Positions 7,287-17,118 are shown, numbered from the stretch's first letter. The stretch is DNA of 34,514 nt from Rhodanobacter thiooxydans LCS2 (GCF_000264375.1 NZ_AJXW01000036.1:1-34514), one strand, 5' to 3'. Made by a program: numbers and translations. Notes: a model not told the origin generated them from the sequence alone.

Positions 7287-9040
7287 GGATGCAACCGCTT
7301 CAGGGTTTCCTGCAAGGCGACGTTGTGCGGGTCGAGCTTGCGCACCTCGTCGAAGACCCGCTGCGCGTCGCGCTGGTGGCCCTGCTTCCACAGCACTTCG
7401 CCCAAGTGCACGCCGACGTCGGCGTCCTTGCGCGCCAGCCAGGCGCCGCGCAGGGTCTGCGCGGCCTGCTCCAGGTTGCCCTTGCGGTACTGCAGCCAGC
7501 CCCAGGAATCGGCGATCGCCGGGTCGTTCGGCTTCGCGGCGCGGGCGGTGCTGATCAGCCGCTCGGCCTCGGCCAGGTCGCGGTTCGCGTCGGCGAGGGT
7601 GTAGCCCAGCGCGTTGCTGGCGTCGACGTCGCCGGGCTTGATCTTCAGCAGCTGCTGGAAGTCCTGCACGGCCTGATCGACCTGGCCGGCCTCGGCATAG
7701 GCCAGGCCGCGCCCGTACAGCAGCCCGGGGTCGTTCGGCACGACCTGCAGCGCGTGGCTGAATGCGGCCTCGGCCTTCGCGTAGTTCTGCTCGCGCAGGT
7801 ACAGCTCGGCATCGGCCTGCCAGGCCTGCCGCAGCTGCTCGGGCTGGTCGAGATAGGCCAGCTGCAGCTGCCCCATCAATTCGTGCGCCTCGGCGCGCTT
7901 GCCCTGCGTGTGCAGGATCAGCGCGCTGCGCAGATCGGCATCGAACGCATGCTCGTCGGTGTCGCCCACCTGGTCGTACCAGGCCAGCGCCTCGGCCTCG
8001 CGATGCTGCATCTCGGCCAGCTGGCCGAGCAGGTACGCGCTGCTTTCGCGGATCTCCGGCGACGCGTGCTGCAGTTCCCGGTACAACGCGGCCAGCGCCT
8101 TGCCGTCCTGCTCGTGCGCGGCCAGTCCGGCGCGCATGGCGTAGGTGTCGGCGTTCTGCGGGCCGCGCGCCAGCAGCCGGCCGGCGCCGGCGTAGTCACC
8201 GGCCTGGCCGAGCATGCCGGCGTAGGCCAGGCGCAGCTGGATGCTCTGCGGTTCCTTCGCCAGCGCCTTCTGCAGCAAGGCGCGGGCGCCGTCACGGTCG
8301 CCGTCCTTGAACTTCATCTGCGCCGCCCAGGCGTAGGTCTCGGCGCTCTTGAACCGCTGCATCGCGGCGTCGGCGATCTGCACGGCGTAGGCGTGCCGGC
8401 CGAGGCGATCACCCAGTTCGCTCATCGCCAGCCAGGCGTGCGCGTCACCGGGCAGGCGCGACGGCGTCGCCAGCGCCTCCAGCAGGCGGGCCGCCTGGGC
8501 CTGGTCGCGGGCACCGACCAGCACACGGCCGAACTGGCGCCAGGCATCCTTGTCGCCGGTACCGATCAGGAACTCCAGCTGGCGCCGCGCCTCGGCGGCA
8601 TCGCCACGATCCAGCGCCAGCTGGGCGCGTGCCTGCGCCAGCGCGGCGGGTTTGGCGCCCAGCGTCTGCCAGCGCTGCAGCGCACGTTCGGCAGCAACGT
8701 CGTCATGCACGGCGATCGCCAGACCGGCGGCGCGCTCGGCCACCTGCGGGTCGTTGCTCAAGGCCATCGCCTTGTCGTAGTGCGCGGAGGCCGCCTTCAG
8801 GTCGGTGCGGGTCAGCGCCATCTCGCCGGCCAGCAGTTGCGCCAGCACGTCGTGGTCGGCATCGGGGGTGACCACCGTCAGCTGCGCCAGCGGTTGCGGC
8901 GTGGCGATCGTCTCCGGGGCGGAACGCCGTGGCGCATCGGCGCAGGCGGCCAAGCCCAGCGCGAGCATCATTACTGCCGTAAAATGCCGCAGTTGCTTGA
9001 ACTTGCCGGCCCCGCTCCGCACACTATTGTCCATCCACAT
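7283..9040 (-). CDS. Tetratricopeptide-repeat lipoprotein upstream of lolB
   Basis: A 585-residue protein with a lipoprotein signal ending in ALGLAAC around residues 26-32 and, beyond it, almost entirely TPR-type helical hairpins. Clear repeats include AAFSHALQVVPNDPGLLYGRG, AVQDFQQLLKIKPGDVDASNA and SWGWLQYRKGNLEQAAQTLR. TPR proteins scaffold multiprotein assemblies; homologues next to lolB in this group are annotated only as TPR proteins. The start at 9040 (ATG TGG ATG) or 9034 is uncertain by two codons. The frame stays open upstream to 10780 through hemA, but that part is a shadow. It is divergent from hemA with 84 bp between them. Confidence 0.9.
   Translation of the reverse strand: MWMDNSVRSGAGKFKQLRHFTAVMMLALGLAACADAPRRSAPETIATPQPLAQLTVVTPDADHDVLAQLLAGEMALTRTDLKAASAHYDKAMALSNDPQVAERAAGLAIAVHDDVAAERALQRWQTLGAKPAALAQARAQLALDRGDAAEARRQLEFLIGTGDKDAWRQFGRVLVGARDQAQAARLLEALATPSRLPGDAHAWLAMSELGDRLGRHAYAVQIADAAMQRFKSAETYAWAAQMKFKDGDRDGARALLQKALAKEPQSIQLRLAYAGMLGQAGDYAGAGRLLARGPQNADTYAMRAGLAAHEQDGKALAALYRELQHASPEIRESSAYLLGQLAEMQHREAEALAWYDQVGDTDEHAFDADLRSALILHTQGKRAEAHELMGQLQLAYLDQPEQLRQAWQADAELYLREQNYAKAEAAFSHALQVVPNDPGLLYGRGLAYAEAGQVDQAVQDFQQLLKIKPGDVDASNALGYTLADANRDLAEAERLISTARAAKPNDPAIADSWGWLQYRKGNLEQAAQTLRGAWLARKDADVGVHLGEVLWKQGHQRDAQRVFDEVRKLDPHNVALQETLKRLHP
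9003..9030 (+). promoter_or_regulatory. Possible hemA promoter
   Basis: TTGCCG (9003-9008) and TATTGT (9025-9030) are spaced by 16 bases on the plus strand, about 95 bases before the hemA ATG, inside the 5' end of the divergent TPR gene. Both boxes match the sigma-70 consensus at four of six positions. This is a weak candidate only. Confidence 0.3.
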
Positions 9041-9124
9041 GCCTGCTCTGGTCACCGCCTGGCGACGTCGCGTCAAGCTTAGCCTACGCCGCCGGATCCC
9101 TGCCGCCGAGATGTTCCGACCACC

Positions 9125-10402
9125 ATGCCGTTGATCGCCCTCGGGCTCAATCACCTCACCGCGCCGGTCAGCCTGCGCGAGCAGGTGGCGTTCGACACGG
9201 ACGCCGCCGGCGAGGCCCTGCACGAGCTGGCCCGCGAGCCCGGCGTGGAAGAGGCGATGATCCTGTCCACCTGCAACCGCACCGAGCTGTACGTCGGCGT
9301 CGCGGCGGGCGCGGAGGACATCCCGCAGGCGTGGCTGAATCGTCATCACCATCTGACCCCCGGCAAACTGGATGAGTTCCTGTATCGGCACGACGAGGAC
9401 GATGCGGTGCGCCACATGTTCCGCGTCGCCACCGGGCTGGACTCGATGGTGCTGGGCGAGCCGCAGATCCTCGGCCAGGTGAAGGACGCCTACCAGCTCG
9501 CACGCGAGGCGCAGTCGCTGAAGGCGCCGATGGACCGCCTGCTGCAGCACACCTTCGCGGTGGCCAAGCGGGTGCGCACGGACACCCGCATCGGCGCGCA
9601 CACGGTGTCGGTCGCGTTCACCGCGGTGCGCCTGGCCGAGCAGGTGTTCGCCGACCTGAAGCACGCCTGCGTGCTGCTGATCGGCGCCGGCGACACCATC
9701 GAGCTGGCCGCGCGGCACCTGGCCGAAAAGCAGGTGCGTCGGCTGATCGTGGCCAACCGCACGCCGGAAACCGCGCAGGAACTGGCCGGCCGCCACGGCG
9801 GCTACGCGATCGCGCTGGCCGACCTGCCGCAGCACCTGGCTGAAGCCGACATCGTGATTTCCTCCACCGCTGCGCGGCAGCCGATCGTGACCCGCGCAAT
9901 GGTCGAGCGGGCGATGGCCGCGCGCAAACGCAAGCCGATGTTCATGGTCGACATCGCGGTGCCGCGCGACATCGAGGCCGGCGTGGGCGAGTTGCCCGAC
10001 GTGTATCTGTACGGCATCGACGACCTGCGCCAGGTGATCGACGACAACCTGCGCTCGCGCGCCGCCGCCGCGCACGAGGCCGAGGCGATCATCGACCTGC
10101 AGGTGGAGCGCTACATGGCCTGGCGCCGCGCGCTGACCCTGAAGAACCCCGCCCTCGACATGCGCCAGCACGCCGAGGTCTACCGCGACGAAGTGCTGGG
10201 CAAGGCCCGCGCGATGCTGGCCCACGGCAAGTCGCCCGACGAGGCGCTGGCGTTCCTCGCCAACACGCTGACCAACAAGTTGCTGCACCACCCCAGTGCG
10301 CGCCTGCGCGAAGCGGCGCTTTCCGGCGACCTCGACCTGCTGCACGCGGCAGGCCGGCTCTACGGGCTGGACGACGAACAGGCCGGAATGCGGGACGAGT
10401 AG
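9125..10402 (+). CDS. hemA: Glutamyl-tRNA reductase
   Basis: A 425-residue enzyme that reduces glutamyl-tRNA(Glu) to glutamate-1-semialdehyde with NADPH, the first committed step of C5-pathway tetrapyrrole synthesis. The catalytic Cys is residue 50 in [31 protein letters not shown] near residue 100 and the Rossmann loop [15 protein letters not shown] near 185 match the family; Gly-Asp replaces the more common Gly-Glu after GAG. The C-terminal helical dimerisation domain is complete. It is followed by prfA with 92 bp between, the conserved hemA-prfA order. Confidence 0.97.
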   Translation: MPLIALGLNHLTAPVSLREQVAFDTDAAGEALHELAREPGVEEAMILSTCNRTELYVGVAAGAEDIPQAWLNRHHHLTPGKLDEFLYRHDEDDAVRHMFRVATGLDSMVLGEPQILGQVKDAYQLAREAQSLKAPMDRLLQHTFAVAKRVRTDTRIGAHTVSVAFTAVRLAEQVFADLKHACVLLIGAGDTIELAARHLAEKQVRRLIVANRTPETAQELAGRHGGYAIALADLPQHLAEADIVISSTAARQPIVTRAMVERAMAARKRKPMFMVDIAVPRDIEAGVGELPDVYLYGIDDLRQVIDDNLRSRAAAAHEAEAIIDLQVERYMAWRRALTLKNPALDMRQHAEVYRDEVLGKARAMLAHGKSPDEALAFLANTLTNKLLHHPSARLREAALSGDLDLLHAAGRLYGLDDEQAGMRDE

Positions 10403-10405
10403 CGA

Positions 10406-10424
10406 GGGCGGCTTGCTGCCGCCC
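10406..10424 (+). other. Hairpin between hemA and prfA
   Basis: GGGCGGC (10406-10412) and GCCGCCC (10418-10424) form a 7-bp stem with a 5-base loop, three bases after the hemA stop. No T-run follows. It may pause transcription or protect the hemA 3' end, but this is inference. Confidence 0.4.
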
Positions 10425-10494
10425 GCCGTGCACGTCCGCAATGATGGAGCCGCGTCCGCTTCATCACCCGTCCCTCTACCATCGCCAGCAGCCC

Positions 10495-11574
10495 ATGACC
10501 CCATCGATCCGCCGCAAGCTCGAGGCACTGGCCGAGCGCCATGAGGAAATCGGCCTGCTGCTGTCGCAGCCCGAGGTGCTCGGCGACAACACGCGCTTCC
10601 GCGAGCTGTCGCAGGAATACGCCCAGCTCGAACCGGTCGCCGCCTCGCTGCGCGAGCACGACCAGGCCGAGCGCGAGCTGGCCGAGACCCGCGCGATGCT
10701 GGACGACCCCGAGCTGGGCGAGATGGCGGTCGACGACGTGCATCGGCTGGAGCAGCGCCTGCTCGATCTCGACGACGCACTGCAACTCCTGCTGCTGCCG
10801 AAGGACCCGCGCGACGAGGCCAACCTGTACCTCGAAGTGCGCGCCGGCACCGGCGGCGACGAGGCGGCGATCTTCGCCGGCGACCTGCTGCGCATGTACC
10901 TGCGCTACGCCGAAAGCCGCCGCTGGCACGTCGAGATCCTCAGCGAACACACAGGCGAGCACGGCGGCTACAAGGAGGTTGTGGCGCGCATCGAGGGCAA
11001 GGGCGCCTACTCGCGGCTGAAGTTCGAATCCGGCACGCATCGCGTGCAGCGCGTGCCGGAAACCGAGTCGCAGGGGCGCATCCACACCTCGGCGGCGACC
11101 GTGGCGATCCTGCCGGAGCTGGACGAGATCGACGACGTCGAGATCAACCCGGCCGACCTCAAGGTCGACACCTTCCGCGCGTCGGGCGCCGGCGGCCAGC
11201 ACGTCAACAAGACCGACTCGGCGATCCGCATCACCCACCTGCCCACCGGCACCGTGGTGGAGTGCCAGGAAGAGCGCAGCCAGCACAAGAACCGCGCCCG
11301 CGCGATGAGCCTGCTGAAGGCGCGCCTGCTCGACGAGGCGCAGAGCAAGCAGAGCGCGGCGCAGGCGCAGGAACGCCGCCTGCAGGTCGGTTCGGGCGAC
11401 CGCAGCCAGCGCATCCGCACCTACAACTACCCGCAGGGCCGGATCACCGACCATCGCATCAACCTCACCCTGTACCGCCTGCCCGAGATCATGCAGGGCG
11501 ACCTGGGCGAACTGATCGACACGCTGACCCGCGAACACCAGGCCGACCTGCTGCAGGCGCTCGGCAGCGCCTGA
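10495..11574 (+). CDS. prfA: Peptide chain release factor 1
   Basis: A 359-residue class I release factor that reads UAA and UAG and triggers hydrolysis of peptidyl-tRNA. The GGQ motif is at 233-235 in [13 protein letters not shown]. The codon-reading PxT tripeptide appears as PET (188-190) before ESQGRIHTS, where many RF1 proteins have PAT or PVT. The start [12 protein letters not shown] at 10495 is chosen because it matches the family N-terminus; the frame opens earlier at 10441 without homology. It is immediately downstream of hemA. Confidence 0.97.
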   Translation: MTPSIRRKLEALAERHEEIGLLLSQPEVLGDNTRFRELSQEYAQLEPVAASLREHDQAERELAETRAMLDDPELGEMAVDDVHRLEQRLLDLDDALQLLLLPKDPRDEANLYLEVRAGTGGDEAAIFAGDLLRMYLRYAESRRWHVEILSEHTGEHGGYKEVVARIEGKGAYSRLKFESGTHRVQRVPETESQGRIHTSAATVAILPELDEIDDVEINPADLKVDTFRASGAGGQHVNKTDSAIRITHLPTGTVVECQEERSQHKNRARAMSLLKARLLDEAQSKQSAAQAQERRLQVGSGDRSQRIRTYNYPQGRITDHRINLTLYRLPEIMQGDLGELIDTLTREHQADLLQALGSA

Positions 11575-11663
11575 CAACACCGTCACGGGGTGTCGGGTTA
11601 ACCTGCACAGCAAATCTCCTTGTCGTCACGGCAGGCCGGGGCACCCTGCGCCCCCTCCCCGTG

Positions 11664-11743
11664 TCGTCATTCCGGCGCAGGCCGGAATCACTCTTGCCAG
11701 TGTGCGAAAGTCAAGTGCGATTCCGGCCTTCGCCGGAATGACG
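11664..11743. repeat. REP-like inverted repeat pair
   Basis: Two arms, 11664-11690 (CGTCATTCCGGCGCAGGCCG...) and 11717-11743 (ending ...CGCCGGAATGACG), are near-perfect reverse complements separated by 26 bases. Each arm also contains an internal CCGG-centred dyad. This is the layout of paired REP elements (BIMEs) found in intergenic gaps. It lies between prfA and ppk2. Confidence 0.75.
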
Positions 11744-11745
11744 AA

Positions 11746-11775
11746 GTGGAGAGGTTTGAGGTGGAGAGGTTTGAA
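11746..11775 (+). repeat. Two tandem 15-bp repeats just before ppk2
   Basis: GTGGAGAGGTTTGAG at 11746-11760 is followed directly by GTGGAGAGGTTTGAA at 11761-11775, differing only in the last base. The copies end 14 bases before the ppk2 ATG, so copy number could affect its leader; each copy carries a GGAGAGG purine run. A further GGCTGGAG at 11776-11783 gives the actual Shine-Dalgarno. Confidence 0.8.
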
Positions 11776-11789
11776 GGCTGGAGAACCCC

Positions 11790-12554
11790 ATGGGCAAGCG
11801 CTACCGCAACGCGATGAAGGAACTGCAGCTCGACCTGATCCGGCTGCAACGCGGCCTGCGCAGCAGCGGCAAGCGGCTGCTGGTGATCTTCGAGGGCCGT
11901 GACGCCGCCGGCAAGGGCGGCACCATCAAGGCCATCACCGAAAGCCTGGACACCCGCGGCTACCGCATTGCCGCCCTCGGCAAGCCCAGCGAGACCGAAA
12001 CCACCCAGTGGTACTTCCAGCGCTACGTCGCCCACCTGCCGAGTGCCGGCGAGTTCGTGCTGTTCGACCGCAGCTGGTACAACCGCGCGGTGGTGGAGCC
12101 GGCGATGGGTTTCTGCAGCGAGGCGCAACACGAGGCGTTCCTGGACGCCGTGCCGGCATTCGAGAAGCTGCTCGCCGACGACGGCATCATCCTCCTCAAG
12201 TACTGGCTGGCGGTGGACCAGGCCGAGCAGGAACAACGCTTCGCCGAGCGCGCCGACGACCCGCTGAAACGCTGGAAGCTGTCGCCGGTGGACCGGGTCG
12301 CGCGGCAGAAGTACGCCGAGATGGGCCGGCTGCGCGACGTGATGATCGAGCGCACGCATGCCGAGCATGCGCCGTGGTTCGTGGTCGATTTCAACGATCA
12401 GAAGCGCGGCCGGATCAACCTGATCCGCCACCTGCTGCAACAGGTACCGTTGCACGAGGAAGCCGTGCCCGCGCTGAAACTGCCGAAGCTCAAGGGCAAG
12501 CCGAAGACCGAGCACGTCACCGACCAGGCGCTGTGGGTGCCGGCCACGTTCTGA
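11790..12554 (+). CDS. ppk2: Polyphosphate kinase 2 family protein
   Basis: A 254-residue one-domain PPK2 enzyme, which transfers phosphate between polyphosphate and nucleotides. The Walker A loop is GRDAAGKGG (36-44), followed by KPSETETTQWYFQRY with the polyphosphate-channel residues, the DRSWYNR motif (93-99), and the lid module SPVDRVARQKYAEM. These are the defining PPK2 motifs; length and sequence suit the GDP/ADP-phosphorylating class, though the class is inferred. The ATG is preceded by GGAG. It is convergent with acylphosphatase with three bases between the stop codons. Confidence 0.93.
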   Translation: MGKRYRNAMKELQLDLIRLQRGLRSSGKRLLVIFEGRDAAGKGGTIKAITESLDTRGYRIAALGKPSETETTQWYFQRYVAHLPSAGEFVLFDRSWYNRAVVEPAMGFCSEAQHEAFLDAVPAFEKLLADDGIILLKYWLAVDQAEQEQRFAERADDPLKRWKLSPVDRVARQKYAEMGRLRDVMIERTHAEHAPWFVVDFNDQKRGRINLIRHLLQQVPLHEEAVPALKLPKLKGKPKTEHVTDQALWVPATF

Positions 12555-12557
12555 GCC

Positions 12558-12824
12558 TCAGGCCGTATGGAAGCCGTGCAGATCCTGCTCCGGCAAGTCC
12601 TCGCGGCTGAGCGTATCGACGCGCGCCACCGGCGGCCCCTGCCGCAACCAGCGCTCCAGCGCATCGAGCGCCGCCGGCTCGCCGCAGGCGAGCACCTCGA
12701 CGCTGCCGTCGCGCCGGTTCACCGCATGGCCGGCCACGCCAAGCGCCAGCGCCTGCTCGCGGGCACTGGCGCGATAGCACACGCCCTGCACCCGGCCGCC
12801 GACGATGAAGCGCGCGGTCGGCAT
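12558..12824 (-). CDS. acyP: Acylphosphatase
   Basis: An 88-residue protein of the usual acylphosphatase length, which hydrolyses carboxyl-phosphate bonds such as in acetyl phosphate or carbamoyl phosphate. The signature GRVQGVCYR (10-18) supplies the phosphate cradle and catalytic Arg18. The catalytic Asn is residue 36 in GHAVNRRDGSVEV. It is the third gene of an overlapping minus-strand trio; its ATG shares one base with the stop of the TlpA-like gene (TGATG). Confidence 0.95.
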   Translation of the reverse strand: MPTARFIVGGRVQGVCYRASAREQALALGVAGHAVNRRDGSVEVLACGEPAALDALERWLRQGPPVARVDTLSREDLPEQDLHGFHTA

Positions 12825-13309
12825 CACTTGCCTCCGATCAGGCCTTCCAGCGACGCCTCGGTCACCGGCCCCACGATGTGTTTGGCCACCTTGCCGTCGG
12901 GGTCGATCAGGTACGTCGTGGGCAGGCCGCGCGGTTCGTCGAAATCCTTCGGCGGCTGGTCCAGGCTGACCTGGGCGATCGGGTACGCCACCGGATGCTT
13001 GGCCAGGAACGCCTTGATGTCGGCCGGCTCGCTGTCCTCGTAGGCCAGCCCGATCGCGGTGACGTTGTTGTGCGCGGCGACGAAGCGCGAGATGTCCGGC
13101 ATCTCCTTGATGCACGGCACGCACCAGGTCGCCCAGTAGTTGACGATCACCCACTTGCCGCGCTGCGCGGCCAGGTCGAAGGTCTTGCCGTCCAGCGTGG
13201 TGACGTGCAGGGTCGGCTGCGCCGGCATCGCCGCCTGCGCCGGGGTGGCGAACGCCAGTGCCGCGGCCAGCACGGCAACCGGAGCGGTGAAGGATGAAAA
13301 CAAGCTCAT
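12824..13309 (-). CDS. TlpA/ResA-type periplasmic thioredoxin-like protein
   Basis: A 161-residue exported thioredoxin-fold protein. A signal peptide covers residues 1-27 (AAALAFATPAQA). The redox motif WCVPC lies at 62-66 (Cys63, Cys66) and the cis-proline loop in GLPTTYLIDPDG. Proteins of this family reduce periplasmic disulfides, often for cytochrome c maturation; the target is not evident here. It overlaps both neighbours: its ATG overlaps the YihY-family stop (ATGA) and its TGA overlaps the acylphosphatase ATG, so the three are probably translationally coupled. Confidence 0.92.
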   Translation of the reverse strand: MSLFSSFTAPVAVLAAALAFATPAQAAMPAQPTLHVTTLDGKTFDLAAQRGKWVIVNYWATWCVPCIKEMPDISRFVAAHNNVTAIGLAYEDSEPADIKAFLAKHPVAYPIAQVSLDQPPKDFDEPRGLPTTYLIDPDGKVAKHIVGPVTEASLEGLIGGK

Positions 13310-14583
13310 GCGGGGAGTTCCTCGGTGTCAGCCGCCGGGTCGGCGGCAGGGGGATAGATCTGGTCGAGCCGGGTGCCCAGCTTGGCCTGCAGCGCGGCGG
13401 CCAGTTCGGCCAGCAGCGCCAGCAGCTCCGGCGGCAGCGCGATGCCCAGCGCGGTCGCCTCCTCCTGCGGCTGCAGCGGCAGGCGGTAGTCGGTGTGCCG
13501 GTACACGCGCAACAGGTCGGTGCTGTCCAGGCTGCGGCACAGCAGCCAGCCGCCGGTGTCGCCGCGGCGGATCAGCTCGGCCTGCTGCAGGTCGTCGAAG
13601 TAGTCGGCGATCAGCGCGCTGCGCAGGTACGGCTCGCGCACGCGCAAGTCGGCCGGGTCCACGCAGTCGCCGCTGCGCTGCGCCTCGACGAAATGCCGCA
13701 GCACCACCAGCAGCCCGAGAAATTCGGCGCCTTCGGGCAGCGTCTGCATCGGCGCGTGGTATTCGAACGCGGACGCCGAGGCAGCGATCGACGCGGCCAG
13801 GATCACGATCACCCACGACAGGTAGATCCACAGCAGGAAGATCGGGATCGCCGCCAGCACGCCGTAGATCTGCTGGTAGGTCTGCGCCTGCTGCACGAAC
13901 TGGCCGAAGCCCCAGCGCGCGATCTCGAACAGCACCGCGCCGAGCAGCGCGCCGATCGCCGCGTCGCGGCGCGATACCTTGCAGTTCGGGATCACCGTAT
14001 ACATCAGCCACAGCGTGAAGAACGTCACCAGGAACGGCAGCGTGCCCAGCAGGCTCTGGGTGACCCCGCTGAGCTGGTCGGCGGCGCTGTGCAGCAGCGG
14101 CGCGGCGGTCACGTACGAGGTCACCGCGATGCCGCCGACCACCAGGATCGGCCCCAGCGTCAGCGCCGCCCAGTACAGCAGCAGGCGCGAACCCCAGCTG
14201 CGCGGCTGGTGCACGCGCCAGATCCGGTTCAGCCGGTCCTCGATGCTGATCATCATCGCCAGCGCGCTGAACAGCATCACCAGGATGCTGATGCCGGTGA
14301 GCTTGCTGGCATTCGCCGCAAACCCCAGCATGGTCGCCTGCACCGCCTCGCCGGTCGACGGCACGAAATTGTTGAACACGAAGTTGATCAGCGTGTCGCG
14401 CGCCGGCTGGAACACCGGGAACGCCGAGAACATCGCGAACACCGCCACCGTCAGCGGCACCAGCGAGACCAGGGTGGTGTACGACAACGCACCCGCCGTC
14501 TCGAAGCACTTGTCGTCGACGAAGCGCTGCCAGATGAAGCGGCTGAAGCTCTTCGTGCGTTCGCGGTTGAAGCGCCGGATCAT
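13306..14583 (-). CDS. YihY/BrkB family inner-membrane protein with long cytoplasmic tail
   Basis: A 425-residue membrane protein. About six transmembrane segments can be seen near residues 33-55, 97-114, 136-158, 180-199, 208-226 and 242-266. The family hallmarks are present: ALSYTTLVSLVPL, SIEDRLNRIW and VFEIARWGF-like LFEIARWGFGQ. YihY proteins were once called ribonuclease BN; their transport or envelope role is unsettled. The last 155 residues form a soluble domain not present in short (about 290 residue) members, including a winged-helix-like stretch (RSALIADYFDDLQQAELIRR). It is the first gene of the trio with tlpA-like and acyP, divergent from wrbA. Confidence 0.9.
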   Translation of the reverse strand: MIRRFNRERTKSFSRFIWQRFVDDKCFETAGALSYTTLVSLVPLTVAVFAMFSAFPVFQPARDTLINFVFNNFVPSTGEAVQATMLGFAANASKLTGISILVMLFSALAMMISIEDRLNRIWRVHQPRSWGSRLLLYWAALTLGPILVVGGIAVTSYVTAAPLLHSAADQLSGVTQSLLGTLPFLVTFFTLWLMYTVIPNCKVSRRDAAIGALLGAVLFEIARWGFGQFVQQAQTYQQIYGVLAAIPIFLLWIYLSWVIVILAASIAASASAFEYHAPMQTLPEGAEFLGLLVVLRHFVEAQRSGDCVDPADLRVREPYLRSALIADYFDDLQQAELIRRGDTGGWLLCRSLDSTDLLRVYRHTDYRLPLQPQEEATALGIALPPELLALLAELAAALQAKLGTRLDQIYPPAADPAADTEELPA

Positions 14584-14647
14584 CGCTGTCCTTTCGCTGG
14601 CGGCCCGGGTGGACCACCAACATCGTGGGTACCGGCCGGTACACTAG

Positions 14648-15663
<1,016 letters not shown>

Positions 15664-15824
15664 GCGGCAGCGTCACGTTTGGTCGCCACCATCAACTCGG
15701 TGGAAATCAGGGGCGGCGACCAAAATTCACTTCCTGACCGTTGATCAGGTGAACTTCTCGCCATTCAGCGGAAGACCTTGCGCGAGACGGCGTGGCAAAA
15801 CAAGACCTGACCCTTGGCTCTTCA
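15664..15824. other. Junction relic between DUF2069 gene and cassette array
   Basis: These 161 bases hold no gene. A 9-bp dyad TTGGTCGCC (15679-15687)/GGCGACCAA (15715-15723) could form a hairpin. The string CAAGACCTGACCC (15801-15813) is of a kind I associate with IS200-like/REP-associated transposase flanks. It sits where the attC of the last cassette should be. I read it as debris of an insertion or deletion that removed the array end, but cannot identify the element. Confidence 0.35.
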
Positions 15825-16610
15825 CTAAGACTCATTTAGGTAAAGCTTCTTTGCGCGAACGCCCGCCGCCTCGAGTGCTTTCTTCCCCAGAAGCGATTGA
15901 ATGATCGAATTTCGAAGCGGAATAAAAATTGCCTCAATGCACTCTCGGTTTTGTCTGTATTTCATCAGAAAGGTTGAATTGTCGATTTCACAGCGACGTA
16001 TCGCCTGCTCCTCTGCAACCGGAGCTAAGAAACCAAGGTCTTCGTAGTCTCCAGATGTAAAGACGTAGCCCCGCGTAGAAGGAAGAGACATCATCTTGTC
16101 GATGATGCTACTTGAGACACCCTTTTCGGTTAAATATGCCCGAGAGGCAATAGCAGCGGCGCTCTGACCTTGAATTTGCTGGAAGTGCTCTGCGGAACTT
16201 GCCGCAGTTTTGTCCAAATAGGGCCTATGAACAATTACGTCGCCCGCACTAATTCGAACCTGAGCCGAAGCAAAAATGTAAAAGCAAGCACTAGCACATA
16301 CTTCGCTTTGTTTGACTAGAGCAGTCCAACCGCTAGATTCGACAATCTGTGCAATCTTGATTGCTTCCGATACAGAGCCTCCCGGAGAAGATAGCTGGAT
16401 GTTATTGGTAACTAGATACTCAGCAGGATTGTTGCGTATCCAATCTGTTAGGTTTTTTGCATCCCCATCTTTGATTTCGCCTTCTAGTTGCAGTGTAGAT
16501 GGTCCGATTGAATTTCTCGGAATGAAGGTAAATTCAGCTGCCTTTACATTCGAGGCGCCAAGAATCGAGATCAAAAGCAGAGTTTTTAATGGCATGGTGC
16601 GCATGTGCAT
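15825..16610 (-). CDS. Cassette A: exported ClpP-like serine protease homologue
   Basis: A 261-residue protein with a signal peptide (residues 1-24, LLLISILGASNVKA). The core resembles ClpP/crotonase-fold proteases: IQLSSPGGSVSEAIKIA (71-87) forms the oxyanion loop, VCASACFYIFASA (104-116) places a likely nucleophile Ser107, and VIVHRP (125-130) a likely catalytic His128. Such periplasmic proteins (COG3904-like) are widespread but unassigned in function. A disulfide may form between Cys105 and Cys109. The ATG at 16610 starts nine bases after the attC core; the core's TTAGGG may act as ribosome-binding site. In-frame ATGs at 16604 and 16595 are alternatives. No attC follows the stop. Confidence 0.75.
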   Translation of the reverse strand: MHMRTMPLKTLLLISILGASNVKAAEFTFIPRNSIGPSTLQLEGEIKDGDAKNLTDWIRNNPAEYLVTNNIQLSSPGGSVSEAIKIAQIVESSGWTALVKQSEVCASACFYIFASAQVRISAGDVIVHRPYLDKTAASSAEHFQQIQGQSAAAIASRAYLTEKGVSSSIIDKMMSLPSTRGYVFTSGDYEDLGFLAPVAEEQAIRRCEIDNSTFLMKYRQNRECIEAIFIPLRNSIIQSLLGKKALEAAGVRAKKLYLNES

Positions 16611-16618
16611 TCTCAGAG

Positions 16619-16674
16619 CCCTAATGCTGGAGTTAACCGGCGGCGAAGCCGTCTACCTTGAAGGATTGTTAGGA
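16619..16674 (-). other. attC site 1 (between cassettes A and B)
   Basis: 56 bp bounded on the plus strand by CCCTAAT and GTTAGGA, the first being a degenerate RYYYAAC with AAT for AAC. The middle carries GGAGTTAACCGGCGG and CCGTCTACCTTGAA as imperfect arms. The stop codon of cassette B lies within GTTAGGA. Confidence 0.8.
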
Positions 16675-17118
16675 GCCGGAGCCCCATAGCGCCTTCTTGG
16701 CGGCTTCGCTAAGAACGTCGACGATGATTTCTCGAACGCCAGATGCTACGGACAAGCCAACCTTTGCCATTGCTTTCTTGAAGCGAATTGACGCTATTTG
16801 GACACCGGGACTATCCATCGTCAGTACCGCTAAGTCTTCCCGAAATTGAGCGAGCTCCTTGTTCGTTAGCACGCCATCCGTTTCGAGCAGCTCAATCGCT
16901 GCAGCCATCTTACGCTTCGTCCATGGAAAGGCGGCACCGCAGTTATAACAATGAGGTGGAGGCTCGTATTTGCCACCTAGCGTGATGACGCCTTCGACAT
17001 GGTAGTAACCACGTATTTGCGCCTCGCATTCAGGGCAAATCGTAGTCGTGAGTTCACCGCAACGCGAACAAAATTTTTCGCGGAGTTCTGGCGATATATC
17101 GGCCGAGGTAGTGGACAC
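16669..17118 (-). CDS. Cassette B: DUF2321-like zinc-ribbon protein
   Basis: A 149-residue protein with three CxxC pairs: C17/C20, C28/C31 and C57/C60, which suit one or two zinc ribbons. The stretch CPECEAQIRGYYHVEGV and CYNCGAAFPWT match the DUF2321 family as I recall it. That family normally has a longer N-terminus starting with a CLNGH motif, which is missing here. Residues 66-149 are helical, with KKAMAKVGLSVASGVREIIVDVL near the end. The function is unknown. The TAA stop sits in the attC core. The 58 bases upstream of its ATG end at the broken attC that carries insert 1. Confidence 0.75.
   Translation of the reverse strand: MSTTSADISPELREKFCSRCGELTTTICPECEAQIRGYYHVEGVITLGGKYEPPPHCYNCGAAFPWTKRKMAAAIELLETDGVLTNKELAQFREDLAVLTMDSPGVQIASIRFKKAMAKVGLSVASGVREIIVDVLSEAAKKALWGSGS

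Noticed and set aside
7283-10780. A 1165-residue minus-strand open frame
   Set aside because: Only the part below 9040 looks like a protein (TPR lipoprotein). The upstream half lies antisense to hemA and prfA and has the Arg/Ala/His-rich look of a GC-rich shadow frame.
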